From positions 1 to 9,762 of the forward strand of contig DNFZ01000181.1 of the NCBI GenBank assembly GCA_003486785.1: 9,762 nt of DNA, read 5' to 3'. This stretch comes from Clostridiales bacterium. GTDB taxonomy: Bacteria > Bacillota > Clostridia > Christensenellales > CAG-138. The position numbers and the translations under genes were made by a program. The first letter of the stretch is position 1, and the number at the start of each line of letters is the position of its first letter. Shown one piece after another: positions 1 to 6,532 of this stretch. The notes beneath the pieces are model-generated. The model saw only the letters and a program-made list of their open reading frames with translations. It made no database searches and had not been told where the DNA came from.

Positions 1-1334
1 CGGTAGAAGAGGCGATCAACGCGATTACGCGCGAAAAGATCGGCGTGGAAGTAGATCTCAAGCCCATCGTGATCTGGGACTACTCCAGCACCGTCAGCCT
101 CGCGCTGCAGGGCGGAGAAAAAATTGACATCTTCCAAAGCCTTGGCGATCTGAGCACGGCAATCAGCACCGATATGTGCCTGGACATCACCGACATCGTC
201 GATGCCTGCGCACCGGAGAGCAAAGCGCTCATCGGCGAAAACTGGCTTGCCGCCTGCAGCTCCGGCGGCAGACTCTATGGGTTTCCGACCTATAAGCCGA
301 TCGCGCTGACGCAGATGGTCGTGTATCGTCAGGACATCGTAGATGCGCTTGGTATTGACATGAGCGCCGTCAACAGCGTCAACGACGTGACCGCCGTGCT
401 TGAGCAGGTCAAAGCGGCCTACCCCGCAATGACGCCGGTCGCGGCAGTCAATCAGGGCAACATCGGCCTTTCGCCGCAGAATGTGGACTATCTTACGGAC
501 AGCATGTACGCACCCAAGGGCGTGTTGATGGGAGATGATCTGACGGTCGTCAACTATTATGCAACGCCTGAGTTTGAGACCATTTGCAACCTTGCGCGCG
601 ATTGGTATAACAAAGGCCTTGTCATGAAGGATGCAGCTACCACATCCAGCACGGCGGCTGAACTCATGGCCTCCGGCAATTACTTCTGCTACATCGCTTC
701 CTACAGCTATCCGGAAGAGGACACCGCTGCTGCGCTGGAAGCACAATGCGGCGGCTATGACCTCGGCGCGAAGACCATCGGCGCAGCGTTCCTCGATACG
801 TCTTCCATCAACGCGCTGACCTGGATGATCGCTTCCACGAGCAAAGCGCCGGAAGCCGCGCTGAAGTTCCTCAACCTCACTTTTACGGATCCCGACATCA
901 CCAATCTGATCATCTACGGACTCAAAGATCGCGACTATGTCCTGAGCGAGGACGGCTTCATGAGCTATCCCGAGGGACAGGACGCCACAAGCGTACCCTA
1001 CACCGCGCAGCTATCCTGCGGCACATTGGGCAATTTCTTCATTATGTATCCGATGGCGGGCACCAATGTGGAGTCTCTGGCATGGGAGCTTGAGCAGAAT
1101 CAGAACGCCAAGACCTCGATTGCGATGGGCTTTACCTTTGACAACAGCAGCGTCAAGACCGAGTATACAGCCGTCACCAACGTGATTGAGCAGTATCTCT
1201 ATGGCCTCGTCTGCGGCAGCGTCGATCCGGCATCGGAAATACCGGTCTTCCTTGAAAGACTGGAGAACGCGGGGCTCGGCACCATCATCGCGGCCAAGCA
1301 ATCGCAGCTGGATGCCTGGGCGGCCGGCAGATAA
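1..1334 (+). CDS. Extracellular sugar-binding lipoprotein of an ABC importer (LplA/LipO-like), 5'-truncated
   Basis: The reading frame is open from base 3 with no start codon that must be used; the GTG at 45 is internal, because residues upstream of it continue a typical family sequence (VEEAINAITREKIGVEV). The N-terminus, with the expected lipoprotein signal and lipobox Cys, lies before the window. About 443 residues are visible, against roughly 500-550 in the family. The body is a periplasmic-binding-protein type fold. The C-terminal part, with an EQYLYGLVCGSVDP segment and a tail ending QSQLDAWAAG, resembles the DUF3502 region of LipO/LplA-type binding proteins. Its role is to capture an oligosaccharide or glycoside outside the membrane and deliver it to the two permeases encoded next. 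The ligand cannot be inferred. Family assignment is by recalled similarity, and confidence is high for solute-binding protein. Confidence 0.93.
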   Translation, partial: VEEAINAITREKIGVEVDLKPIVIWDYSSTVSLALQGGEKIDIFQSLGDLSTAISTDMCLDITDIVDACAPESKALIGENWLAACSSGGRLYGFPTYKPIALTQMVVYRQDIVDALGIDMSAVNSVNDVTAVLEQVKAAYPAMTPVAAVNQGNIGLSPQNVDYLTDSMYAPKGVLMGDDLTVVNYYATPEFETICNLARDWYNKGLVMKDAATTSSTAAELMASGNYFCYIASYSYPEEDTAAALEAQCGGYDLGAKTIGAAFLDTSSINALTWMIASTSKAPEAALKFLNLTFTDPDITNLIIYGLKDRDYVLSEDGFMSYPEGQDATSVPYTAQLSCGTLGNFFIMYPMAGTNVESLAWELEQNQNAKTSIAMGFTFDNSSVKTEYTAVTNVIEQYLYGLVCGSVDPASEIPVFLERLENAGLGTIIAAKQSQLDAWAAGR

Positions 1335-1365
1335 GCAAAGCCGAAAAGACTGGCTATTTAACCTT

Positions 1366-1397
1366 GGGAGCGGGAGGGGTTCGCCCCTTCCGCTCCT
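1366..1397 (+). other. Strong intercistronic hairpin with UUCG loop
   Basis: GGAGCGGGAGGGG (1367-1379) pairs with CCCCTTCCGCTCC (1384-1396) around a TTCG loop: 13 pairs including one G-U wobble (1374/1389), plus a possible outer G-U. No T-run follows, so it does not look like an intrinsic terminator. It sits 32 bases after the binding-protein stop and 61 before the first permease start. Such structures commonly protect the 3' end of the upstream message, allowing more binding protein than permease to be made. That role is inferred. Confidence 0.8.
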
Positions 1398-1457
1398 GCA
1401 TCCGCGCACGGGTGAATGCCTGCGCGAGAGAATAAACGACCGGAGGGCCGTTGTGCT

Positions 1458-2411
1458 ATGACGAATCAAGCGACCAGACAGCAGAAAACCGCGAAAAAAA
1501 AGAAGAAACAGCAACTCACGAAAAGCGCGCCGCTGCTGCTGATTGCCGCGCCGGGTATACTGTATCTACTCATCAACAACTATATTCCCATGTTTGGAGT
1601 GTTTCTTGCTTTTAAGGATTTCAACTATCTCAAAGGGATATTCGGCAGCGACTGGAACGGGTTTGACAACTTCAAATTCCTTTTTCGCACGCATGATGCG
1701 CTGATCATGACGCGAAATACGCTGTTATACAACTTTGCGTTTATCATAATCGGTACGGTGGCCGCCATTTTTGTCGCTGTGCTCATGTATGAGCTGGGCC
1801 AGCGCTCGCGGGTGAAGTTCTTTCAATCCGTCATGCTGCTGCCTAACCTCTTAAGCTGGGTGGTAATCGGCTTTGTCGTCTACGCGTTTCTCAACGCGGA
1901 CACGGGCTTTATCAACAACACCGTGCTCAAGGCGCTGAATATTGAGCCGGTTTCATGGTACAGCACCACGAAACCATGGCCATTCATACTCATTGTTACC
2001 TATCTATGGAAGTACGTCGGGGTCAACTCGATTATCTATATGGCAAGCATATCCGGCATCGACAAGGGCATCTTCGAAGCGGCGCAGCTTGACGGCGCCA
2101 CAAAGATGCAGCAGATCTTCAAGATCACGCTGCCCATGCTCAAGCCGACCATCATCATTCTCACGCTCATGGCGATCGGGCGTATCTTTTACTCGGACTT
2201 TGGCCTGTTCTATCAGGTGCCGCAGAACTCCGGCCGTCTCTTTGACGTGACGCAGACCATCGATACCTATGTGTATCGCGGGCTGATGGAGCTCAACAAT
2301 GTAGGCATGTCGGCCGCCGCTGCGCTGTTCCAGTCCGTGGTCGGGTTCCTGCTCGTGATGGGCGCAAACGCGCTCGTGCGCAAAGTAGACCGCGAGAACG
2401 CGCTGTTTTAA
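1458..2411 (+). CDS. Sugar ABC transporter permease 1 (LplB/YteP-like)
   Basis: A 317-residue inner-membrane permease of the MalF-like, carbohydrate-uptake-1 type. About six hydrophobic segments can be seen (residues ~24-50, 91-112, 122-145, 175-195, 230-248, 284-304). The cytoplasmic EAA loop is clear: E207-A-A-Q-L-D-G213, followed by the ITLP stretch near 223-226; this loop contacts the ATPase subunit. The N-terminus is Lys-rich (residues 13-17 all Lys), as is common in this subfamily. I chose ATG 1458 over the in-frame ATG at 1416 because GGAGGG at 1442-1447 is well placed for it, while the earlier ATG lacks a site and would add a non-conserved 14-residue tail. It pairs with the next gene to form the membrane channel. 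No ATPase gene is visible, which is usual for this subfamily, where a shared MsmX-type ATPase encoded elsewhere serves several importers. Confidence 0.95.
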   Translation: MTNQATRQQKTAKKKKKQQLTKSAPLLLIAAPGILYLLINNYIPMFGVFLAFKDFNYLKGIFGSDWNGFDNFKFLFRTHDALIMTRNTLLYNFAFIIIGTVAAIFVAVLMYELGQRSRVKFFQSVMLLPNLLSWVVIGFVVYAFLNADTGFINNTVLKALNIEPVSWYSTTKPWPFILIVTYLWKYVGVNSIIYMASISGIDKGIFEAAQLDGATKMQQIFKITLPMLKPTIIILTLMAIGRIFYSDFGLFYQVPQNSGRLFDVTQTIDTYVYRGLMELNNVGMSAAAALFQSVVGFLLVMGANALVRKVDRENALF

Positions 2412-2425
2412 GGAAGGGGAAGCAT

Positions 2426-3325
2426 ATGCGAAAACAATCCAGAGACGACGCTGCGCGCTTTCGCTCTGTTTCAACAATCATTCTCAGCGTGATGGTGTTT
2501 TTTATCCTGCTGCCCATCGTGCTGGTGGTCATCTCGTCCGTGACGGATGAAAATGCGCTGATTACGGCAGGGTATACGTATTTTCCGCAGAAATTGAGCC
2601 TCGATTCCTATTACTACATGGTCAAGCAGAGCGAGATGATCCTGCGCGCATACGGCGTCACCATCACGGTTACCTGCGTCGGCACGCTCATCAGCGTGCT
2701 GATCACCACGATGCTGGCATATCCGATGTCGCGCCCGAATTTTCGCTATCGCAACGCGCTGGCGTTCTTCGTGTTCTTTACGATGCTGTTCAACGGCGGT
2801 ATCGTCTCGTCCTACATCATGTGGTCGCGCGTGTTTCAGATCAAGGATACGATCTGGGCGCTGATCGTGCCAAACTATCTGGTCACCGCTTTTAACGTAT
2901 TTCTCGTGAGAAACTACTATGCCACCGCGATACCCATTTCGCTCATCGAGTCCGCGCAGATCGACGGCGCAAGCGAGCTTAGAATTTTCTTTAAGATCAT
3001 GCTGCCGCTGGCGATCCCATCGGTGGCAACCATCAGCCTCTTTACCGGTCTGATCTATTGGAACGACTGGATCAATGGCCTGTATTATCTCACGGACGCG
3101 AAGCTTTTCGGTATTCAAAATCTTTTGATTCGCATCATGAACAACATCCAGTTCCTCAAGGTGAGTTCAAACGTCGCGCTGCTGGGCACGATGAATGTAG
3201 ATCTGCCGGGCACTTCGGTGCGCATGGCGATGGCGGTGATCGGGATATTGCCGATCGTGATCATCTATCCGTTTGTGCAGAAGCACTTCATCAAAGGCGT
3301 TGTGCTCGGTGCGGTCAAAGGCTGA
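2426..3325 (+). CDS. Sugar ABC transporter permease 2 (LplC/YtcP-like)
   Basis: A 299-residue permease of the MalG-like type and partner of the preceding gene. Hydrophobic segments lie near residues 15-37, 76-98, 110-132, 142-162, 196-214 and 266-284. The ATPase-contact loop reads E175-S-A-Q-I-D-G-A, an ESA variant of EAA that is common in this half of the pair, followed by IMLP at 191-194. The family-typical C-terminus ends KGVVLGAVKG. It starts 14 bases after the first permease stop, with AGGAAGGGGA (2411-2420) as ribosome binding site, so the two are almost certainly co-transcribed. A strong terminator follows 38 bases after its stop, making it the last gene of the importer block. Confidence 0.96.
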   Translation: MRKQSRDDAARFRSVSTIILSVMVFFILLPIVLVVISSVTDENALITAGYTYFPQKLSLDSYYYMVKQSEMILRAYGVTITVTCVGTLISVLITTMLAYPMSRPNFRYRNALAFFVFFTMLFNGGIVSSYIMWSRVFQIKDTIWALIVPNYLVTAFNVFLVRNYYATAIPISLIESAQIDGASELRIFFKIMLPLAIPSVATISLFTGLIYWNDWINGLYYLTDAKLFGIQNLLIRIMNNIQFLKVSSNVALLGTMNVDLPGTSVRMAMAVIGILPIVIIYPFVQKHFIKGVVLGAVKG

Positions 3326-3363
3326 AGCCGGACGCGAGGCGGAAGCGGAGGACGCATGCAGAC

Positions 3364-3388
3364 AACCCCGCGCTTTGCGGGGTTTTTT
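3364..3388 (+). terminator. Rho-independent terminator after the importer genes
   Basis: CCCCGC (3366-3371) pairs with GCGGGG (3377-3382) around a 5-base loop, with two extra A-T pairs at the base, and runs directly into six T residues (3383-3388). This is a textbook intrinsic terminator for + strand transcription. It implies that the downstream esterase genes have their own promoter or depend on partial read-through. Confidence 0.93.
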
Positions 3389-3432
3389 CCGGAATAGAAC
3401 CACGAGAATCAGCAGCGGGCGCGCGAAAAAAC

Positions 3433-3441
3433 TGATACAAT
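3433..3441 (+). promoter_or_regulatory. Possible extended -10 promoter element
   Basis: TGATACAAT combines a TG extension with TACAAT, one mismatch from TATAAT. No good -35 hexamer is found 16-18 bases upstream (the region is GC-rich), so this rests on the extended -10 alone. The position fits: just after the importer terminator and about 170 bases before the first esterase gene, which needs a new start of transcription. Confidence 0.35.
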
Positions 3442-3508
3442 GTTATCGGGGCAGAGCAGGTGCATGTGACCGTTCGGGAAGCCACCGATGCGATCAAACG
3501 AAAAACCG

Positions 3509-3524
3509 GCGCATCGAGATGCGC
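3509..3524. repeat. Perfect 16-bp palindrome in the esterase leader
   Basis: GCGCATCGAGATGCGC is a perfect inverted repeat (GCGCATC, two-base centre, GATGCGC). It lies in the leader between the possible promoter and the esterase start codon. It could be an operator for a dimeric repressor or a small RNA hairpin. The 284-base gap it sits in (3326-3609) otherwise holds the terminator, the possible promoter and a 45-codon open frame (3460-3594) with no recognisable protein. Confidence 0.45.
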
Positions 3525-3609
3525 AAAGGCTGTCTGTTTACATCGAAGAGAATGCTTCCAGACTTGGAGTTGCAATCATTTTTTTTCTCCTTGAGGAGGG
3601 CTTTGACGG

Positions 3610-4551
3610 ATGTTTGAGCATAATATCGGGTTATTGGAGCAGGCGGTGCTGGGACGCGCGCTGATCAACCCCGTTTCGCAGCACCGCTTAGCGGACGGTT
3701 CGCTGGACATTGCGGGGAACCTGCGCCTCTGGAACGAGGCGATGGAGCCGTTTGAACGACTGCCGCTTTGGACGCTTCCCGTCTACGCGGATGAGCTGCA
3801 GGGCGAGCCGTATCTCGTGCCTGTGCCTGCCGCGCAGAAGACAGAGAGCCCTCTGATCCTGATTGCGCACGGCGGCGGGTTTCGCTGGCGCACGGGCTGT
3901 GAGGCTGTCAACGTCGCGCACTGGTTCCATCAGCGCGGGTATCCGGTCGCGATCCTCGCGTATCGCCTTGCGCCGCACACGCGCATGGATGCGTTTCTCG
4001 ATATGCGCCGCGCCATTCGTCTGCTACGCAGCGCAAAGGAACGCGTGGGGTTTGGCGGGCGGATTGTCGCGATGGGGTTTTCCGCTGGCGGCATGCTCGC
4101 GGCAAATGCGGCCACATTGTTCGACTTGGGCGACGCTGCGAGCGCCGATCCCGTCGAGCGCGTGTCGAGCCGGCTGGACGCGGCCGTGGTTTGCTATGGC
4201 GCGATGTCTGCAACCGCATTTCCCGCGCCTTTTGGACAGCAGCCGGATGCGGCGCTCTTCGGCGCAACGCCGGAGGAGCGCTTCCTGCTCTCCGCCGAGC
4301 GGCAGGTGCGCACGGATATGCCGCCGGTGTTCCTCTGGCAAACCATGAGCGATGACGGGCGCCACGGCATGAACCTTGCTTCCGCGCTGCAGGCGGCGGG
4401 CGTGCCGTATGAGCTGCATATCTTTCAGGACGGCACACATGGCCTTGCGCTGGCGGACGGGGAGAACGATCTGGATGTCTTTTCGGAAAGCGTATCCTGC
4501 TGGCCGGAGCTTTGCATTCGCTGGATGAAGGTCAACGGCCTATCGGTTTAA
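3610..4551 (+). CDS. Alpha/beta-hydrolase carbohydrate esterase (HSL/BD-FAE-like)
   Basis: A 313-residue alpha/beta-hydrolase, likely hydrolysing acetyl or other acyl esters. The oxyanion-hole motif H87-G-G-G-F follows the first core strands, the YRLAP motif is at ~118-122, and the nucleophile elbow is GFS158AGG. The acid is probably D248 or D249 in MSDDGRHG, and the base is H277 in DGTHGL. All three triad positions are present, so it should be active. This motif set is typical of the hormone-sensitive-lipase-like and BD-FAE/acetyl-xylan esterase groups. No signal peptide is visible, so it should act in the cytoplasm on imported material. The start ATG 3610 is supported by GAGGAGGG at 3593-3600. 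It is followed 39 bases later by a second, unrelated esterase. The acyl group and sugar are unknown. Confidence 0.9.
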   Translation: MFEHNIGLLEQAVLGRALINPVSQHRLADGSLDIAGNLRLWNEAMEPFERLPLWTLPVYADELQGEPYLVPVPAAQKTESPLILIAHGGGFRWRTGCEAVNVAHWFHQRGYPVAILAYRLAPHTRMDAFLDMRRAIRLLRSAKERVGFGGRIVAMGFSAGGMLAANAATLFDLGDAASADPVERVSSRLDAAVVCYGAMSATAFPAPFGQQPDAALFGATPEERFLLSAERQVRTDMPPVFLWQTMSDDGRHGMNLASALQAAGVPYELHIFQDGTHGLALADGENDLDVFSESVSCWPELCIRWMKVNGLSV

Positions 4552-4590
4552 CGGGCAGACACGGGGCGTAAACAACAGGAGGAAGAGCAG

Positions 4591-5388
4591 ATGGCACTGA
4601 TCAATTGCGATTATTTTTCGATGGCGCGCAGGGGGTTCGTCTCCTTCAACGCGATTCTTCCCCTGGAGCGGCCTCCGGTGGCGGATCAGCCCCCGTCCTA
4701 TACGCCCGGGCCGTATCCCACGCTCTATTTGCTGCACGGCTTTTCCGGCAACCGCAACGACTGGATCGTCAACACGCAGATCGCGGAGCTGGCATCGCGG
4801 CGCGGTTGGGCGGTCATCATGCCGGACGGACGCAACAACTTTTATCTGGACATCGAGGCATCACTGGAGCGCTGCGGCGAGTTTGTCGGCCGCGAACTCG
4901 TGGAAGTCACGCGCAGCATGTTTCCGCTCTCGCATAAGCGGGAAGAGACCGCCATCGGCGGAATCTCGATGGGCGGCTACGGCGCGGTGCGAAACGGCCT
5001 GAAATATGCGGACACCTTCGGGGCGATCCTCTCGCATTCTGCCGCGCTCATCACAGACGAGGTAGCGAATATGCGCGAAGGCGAGGGCAACTTCATGGCG
5101 CCGTACGCCTATTACCGCCACACGTTTGGCGACCCCAAAGCGCTGCCGGGTTCCGACAAAGACCCGATGCAGCTTGCGCGGGAGCGGATGCAGGACGGCA
5201 CCGCGCCGAGGCTCTTTCTCGCCTGTGGGACAGAGGATTTTCTCTATGATCCAAACGCGGCGTTTCACGCGCATCTGGATCGCATCGGGTACGAACACAC
5301 CTGGTGGGTTAAGCCCGGCGCACACGACTTCGCCTTTTGGAACGCATCCCTGCCCGCGAGCCTCGACTGGCTCGGCAACGAACACTGA
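4591..5388 (+). CDS. Esterase D / tributyrin-esterase-like acyl esterase
   Basis: A 265-residue serine esterase of the PF00756 putative-esterase group, which includes EstD/S-formylglutathione hydrolase, lactococcal tributyrin esterase and feruloyl/cinnamoyl esterases. LLH49GFSGNRNDW is the oxyanion/early-strand region, GIS126MGGYGA the nucleophile elbow, and H245 in GAHDFAFWN the base. The acid is probably D216 or D220 in CGTEDFLYDPN. Length and motif order match the family. No signal sequence is seen, so it is probably cytoplasmic. A perfect AGGAGG (4577-4582) precedes ATG 4591, and the gene is probably co-transcribed with the preceding esterase. In this setting removal of a short acyl or phenolic acyl group from an imported glycoside is likelier than formylglutathione hydrolysis, because the neighbours are all sugar genes. 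Confidence 0.9.
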   Translation: MALINCDYFSMARRGFVSFNAILPLERPPVADQPPSYTPGPYPTLYLLHGFSGNRNDWIVNTQIAELASRRGWAVIMPDGRNNFYLDIEASLERCGEFVGRELVEVTRSMFPLSHKREETAIGGISMGGYGAVRNGLKYADTFGAILSHSAALITDEVANMREGEGNFMAPYAYYRHTFGDPKALPGSDKDPMQLARERMQDGTAPRLFLACGTEDFLYDPNAAFHAHLDRIGYEHTWWVKPGAHDFAFWNASLPASLDWLGNEH

Positions 5389-5394
5389 GGCGGG

Positions 5395-5467
5395 CGGATC
5401 TGCCGACGATAACGCTGTATCAGAGTGTGTTTCTAAAAGCACGGTGGCACAGATCCGGTGTCTTTTT
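5395..5467 (+). other. Inverted repeat plus weak terminator-like hairpin after the esterase pair
   Basis: CGGATCTG (5395-5402) is perfectly complementary to CAGATCCG (5450-5457). Overlapping the second arm, GGCAC (5446-5450) can pair with GTGTC (5458-5462, one G-U) around the loop AGATCCG, directly before five T residues (5463-5467). It may be a weak intrinsic terminator whose loop is complementary to the upstream arm. The gap 5389-5594 otherwise contains the short inverted repeat at 5496-5510; I see no convincing promoter or gene in it. Confidence 0.4.
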
Positions 5468-5495
5468 CACCGCTTATTCGTCACTGCAACTTTGA

Positions 5496-5510
5496 AATAG
5501 CGCTGCTATT
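5496..5510. repeat. Short perfect inverted repeat upstream of the kinase gene
   Basis: AATAGC and GCTATT are perfect complements separated by GCT. The repeat overlaps a TTGAAA (5492-5497) that could be a -35, but no -10 lies at the right distance. It might be an operator half-site pair or a small hairpin. Weak evidence. Confidence 0.3.
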
Positions 5511-5594
5511 CCGGCGGTTTTGTTCCTCAAATCGGCAAAAATTCCACTCGGCCTGCACTCACCGCTTTTTGAAACACACCCAAGGAGAGTTTTT

Positions 5595-6521
5595 ATGCTG
5601 GATCTTTCAATTTTATCAAGCACCTGGACGGCGCCATCGCTGCCGGAAGAGATTCCGCACGGGGATATGCCGGGCGACAAGGTCTCGATCAACGAAAGCC
5701 ATATCGCAAAGGCGAACGTGATCTTTCCGCGCCTGCTCTCGCTGCTGCCGGACGTACTCGAACGAAACCCCGCCAAGCGCGCGGTGGTCTCCGTATGCGG
5801 CGGCTCCGGCGTTGGCAAGAGCGAGACCGCGTCGCTGCTGAGCTACTATCTCAACCAGCTCGGCATAGGTGCCTATACGCTCTCCGGCGACAACTATCCG
5901 CACCGGATACCGCTTTTTAACGATGCGGAGCGCCTGCGCGTGTTTCGTGTTTCCGCCCTGCGCGGGCTGCTCGCGGCGGGAGAATACGATGCCGCGCGAG
6001 CGGATATCCTCGCAAAAATGATGCAGCAGGGCAGAGAAGCCGACCCGGCATTACGGGCGGAGTATCCGTGGCTTGCGATTTACCAGCAGGCGGGAAGGCA
6101 GGGGCTTTCGGGCTACCTTGGCACGCAAAACGAGATCGATTTTAAGGAACTTTCGGGCATTCTCGCCAAGTTTAAGAGCGGCGCGGAAGAGATGTTTCTC
6201 AAGCGCATGGGCAGAGAAGAAGCCGCGCTTTGGTATGATCGTGTCGAGATGCGCGATACTTCCGTGCTCGTGGTCGAGTGGACGCACGGCAACAACGACC
6301 TGCTGGCGGGCGTGGATATCCCGATTTTACTCAACAGCACGCCGGAGGAAACGCTGGCGCACCGCAAGCTGCGCGCGCGTGACGGCGCGCCGGACAGCCC
6401 GTTTATCACGATGGTGCTGGAGATTGAGCAGGGGCTGTTGCAATCGCAGGCGCACAAGGCGAAGATCGTCGTGAGCAAGAGCGGTGAACTGCTCACGCAG
6501 GAACAGGTAGCAAGCCTGTAA
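5595..6521 (+). CDS. P-loop small-molecule kinase of unknown substrate
   Basis: A 308-residue P-loop NTPase. Walker A is G69-G-S-G-V-G-K75-S-E. SGD99NYPHR resembles the substrate-side Asp motif of uridine kinase, phosphoribulokinase and P-loop glycerate kinases. VLVVEWTHGN (~224-233) is a Walker-B-like strand, and HRKLRARD (~256-263) looks like an Arg-rich lid. Related clostridial proteins tend to be labelled adenylylsulfate or uridine kinase, but the company here argues against sulfate or nucleotide work. It probably transfers phosphate from ATP to a sugar, polyol or sugar acid. ATG 5595 is chosen because AAGGAGAG (5582-5589) sits 5 bases before it; the open frame extends further upstream to 5520 without a site. 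The phosphorylase gene follows after 11 bases, indicating translational linkage and a shared pathway. Confidence 0.82.
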   Translation: MLDLSILSSTWTAPSLPEEIPHGDMPGDKVSINESHIAKANVIFPRLLSLLPDVLERNPAKRAVVSVCGGSGVGKSETASLLSYYLNQLGIGAYTLSGDNYPHRIPLFNDAERLRVFRVSALRGLLAAGEYDAARADILAKMMQQGREADPALRAEYPWLAIYQQAGRQGLSGYLGTQNEIDFKELSGILAKFKSGAEEMFLKRMGREEAALWYDRVEMRDTSVLVVEWTHGNNDLLAGVDIPILLNSTPEETLAHRKLRARDGAPDSPFITMVLEIEQGLLQSQAHKAKIVVSKSGELLTQEQVASL

Positions 6522-6532
6522 TAGGAGAAACC

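Noticed and set aside
1494..1502. A run of eight A followed by G in the first permease (A-AAA-AAG, slippery-site-like)
   Set aside because: It encodes the Lys-rich N-terminal tail common in the family, and the -1 frame stops soon after without a plausible product. No stimulatory structure was evident.
1011..1514. Long antisense open frames here and over most genes (for example 2471-3118, 7313-8149)
   Set aside because: They mirror GC-rich coding frames, are Arg/His-rich, have no family signatures and lack ribosome binding sites; the sense genes explain the sequence.
3460..3594. A 45-codon open frame starting GTG in the esterase leader, with a stop overlapping the esterase ribosome binding site
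   Set aside because: Weak start site, Cys/Arg-rich product with no recognisable family, and it spans the palindrome. Its N-terminal residues faintly recall a LacI-type start but do not continue as one. Chance open frame is likelier than a leader peptide.
5441..5467. GGTGGCAC near the hairpin resembles the first part of a T-box antiterminator sequence
   Set aside because: The rest of the T-box consensus and any stem I or specifier region are missing, and the downstream genes are not amino-acid or tRNA related.
5467..5567. Nine-base direct repeat TCACCGCTT at 5467-5475 and 5559-5567
   Set aside because: Only two short copies, not bounding any element; compatible with chance in this composition.
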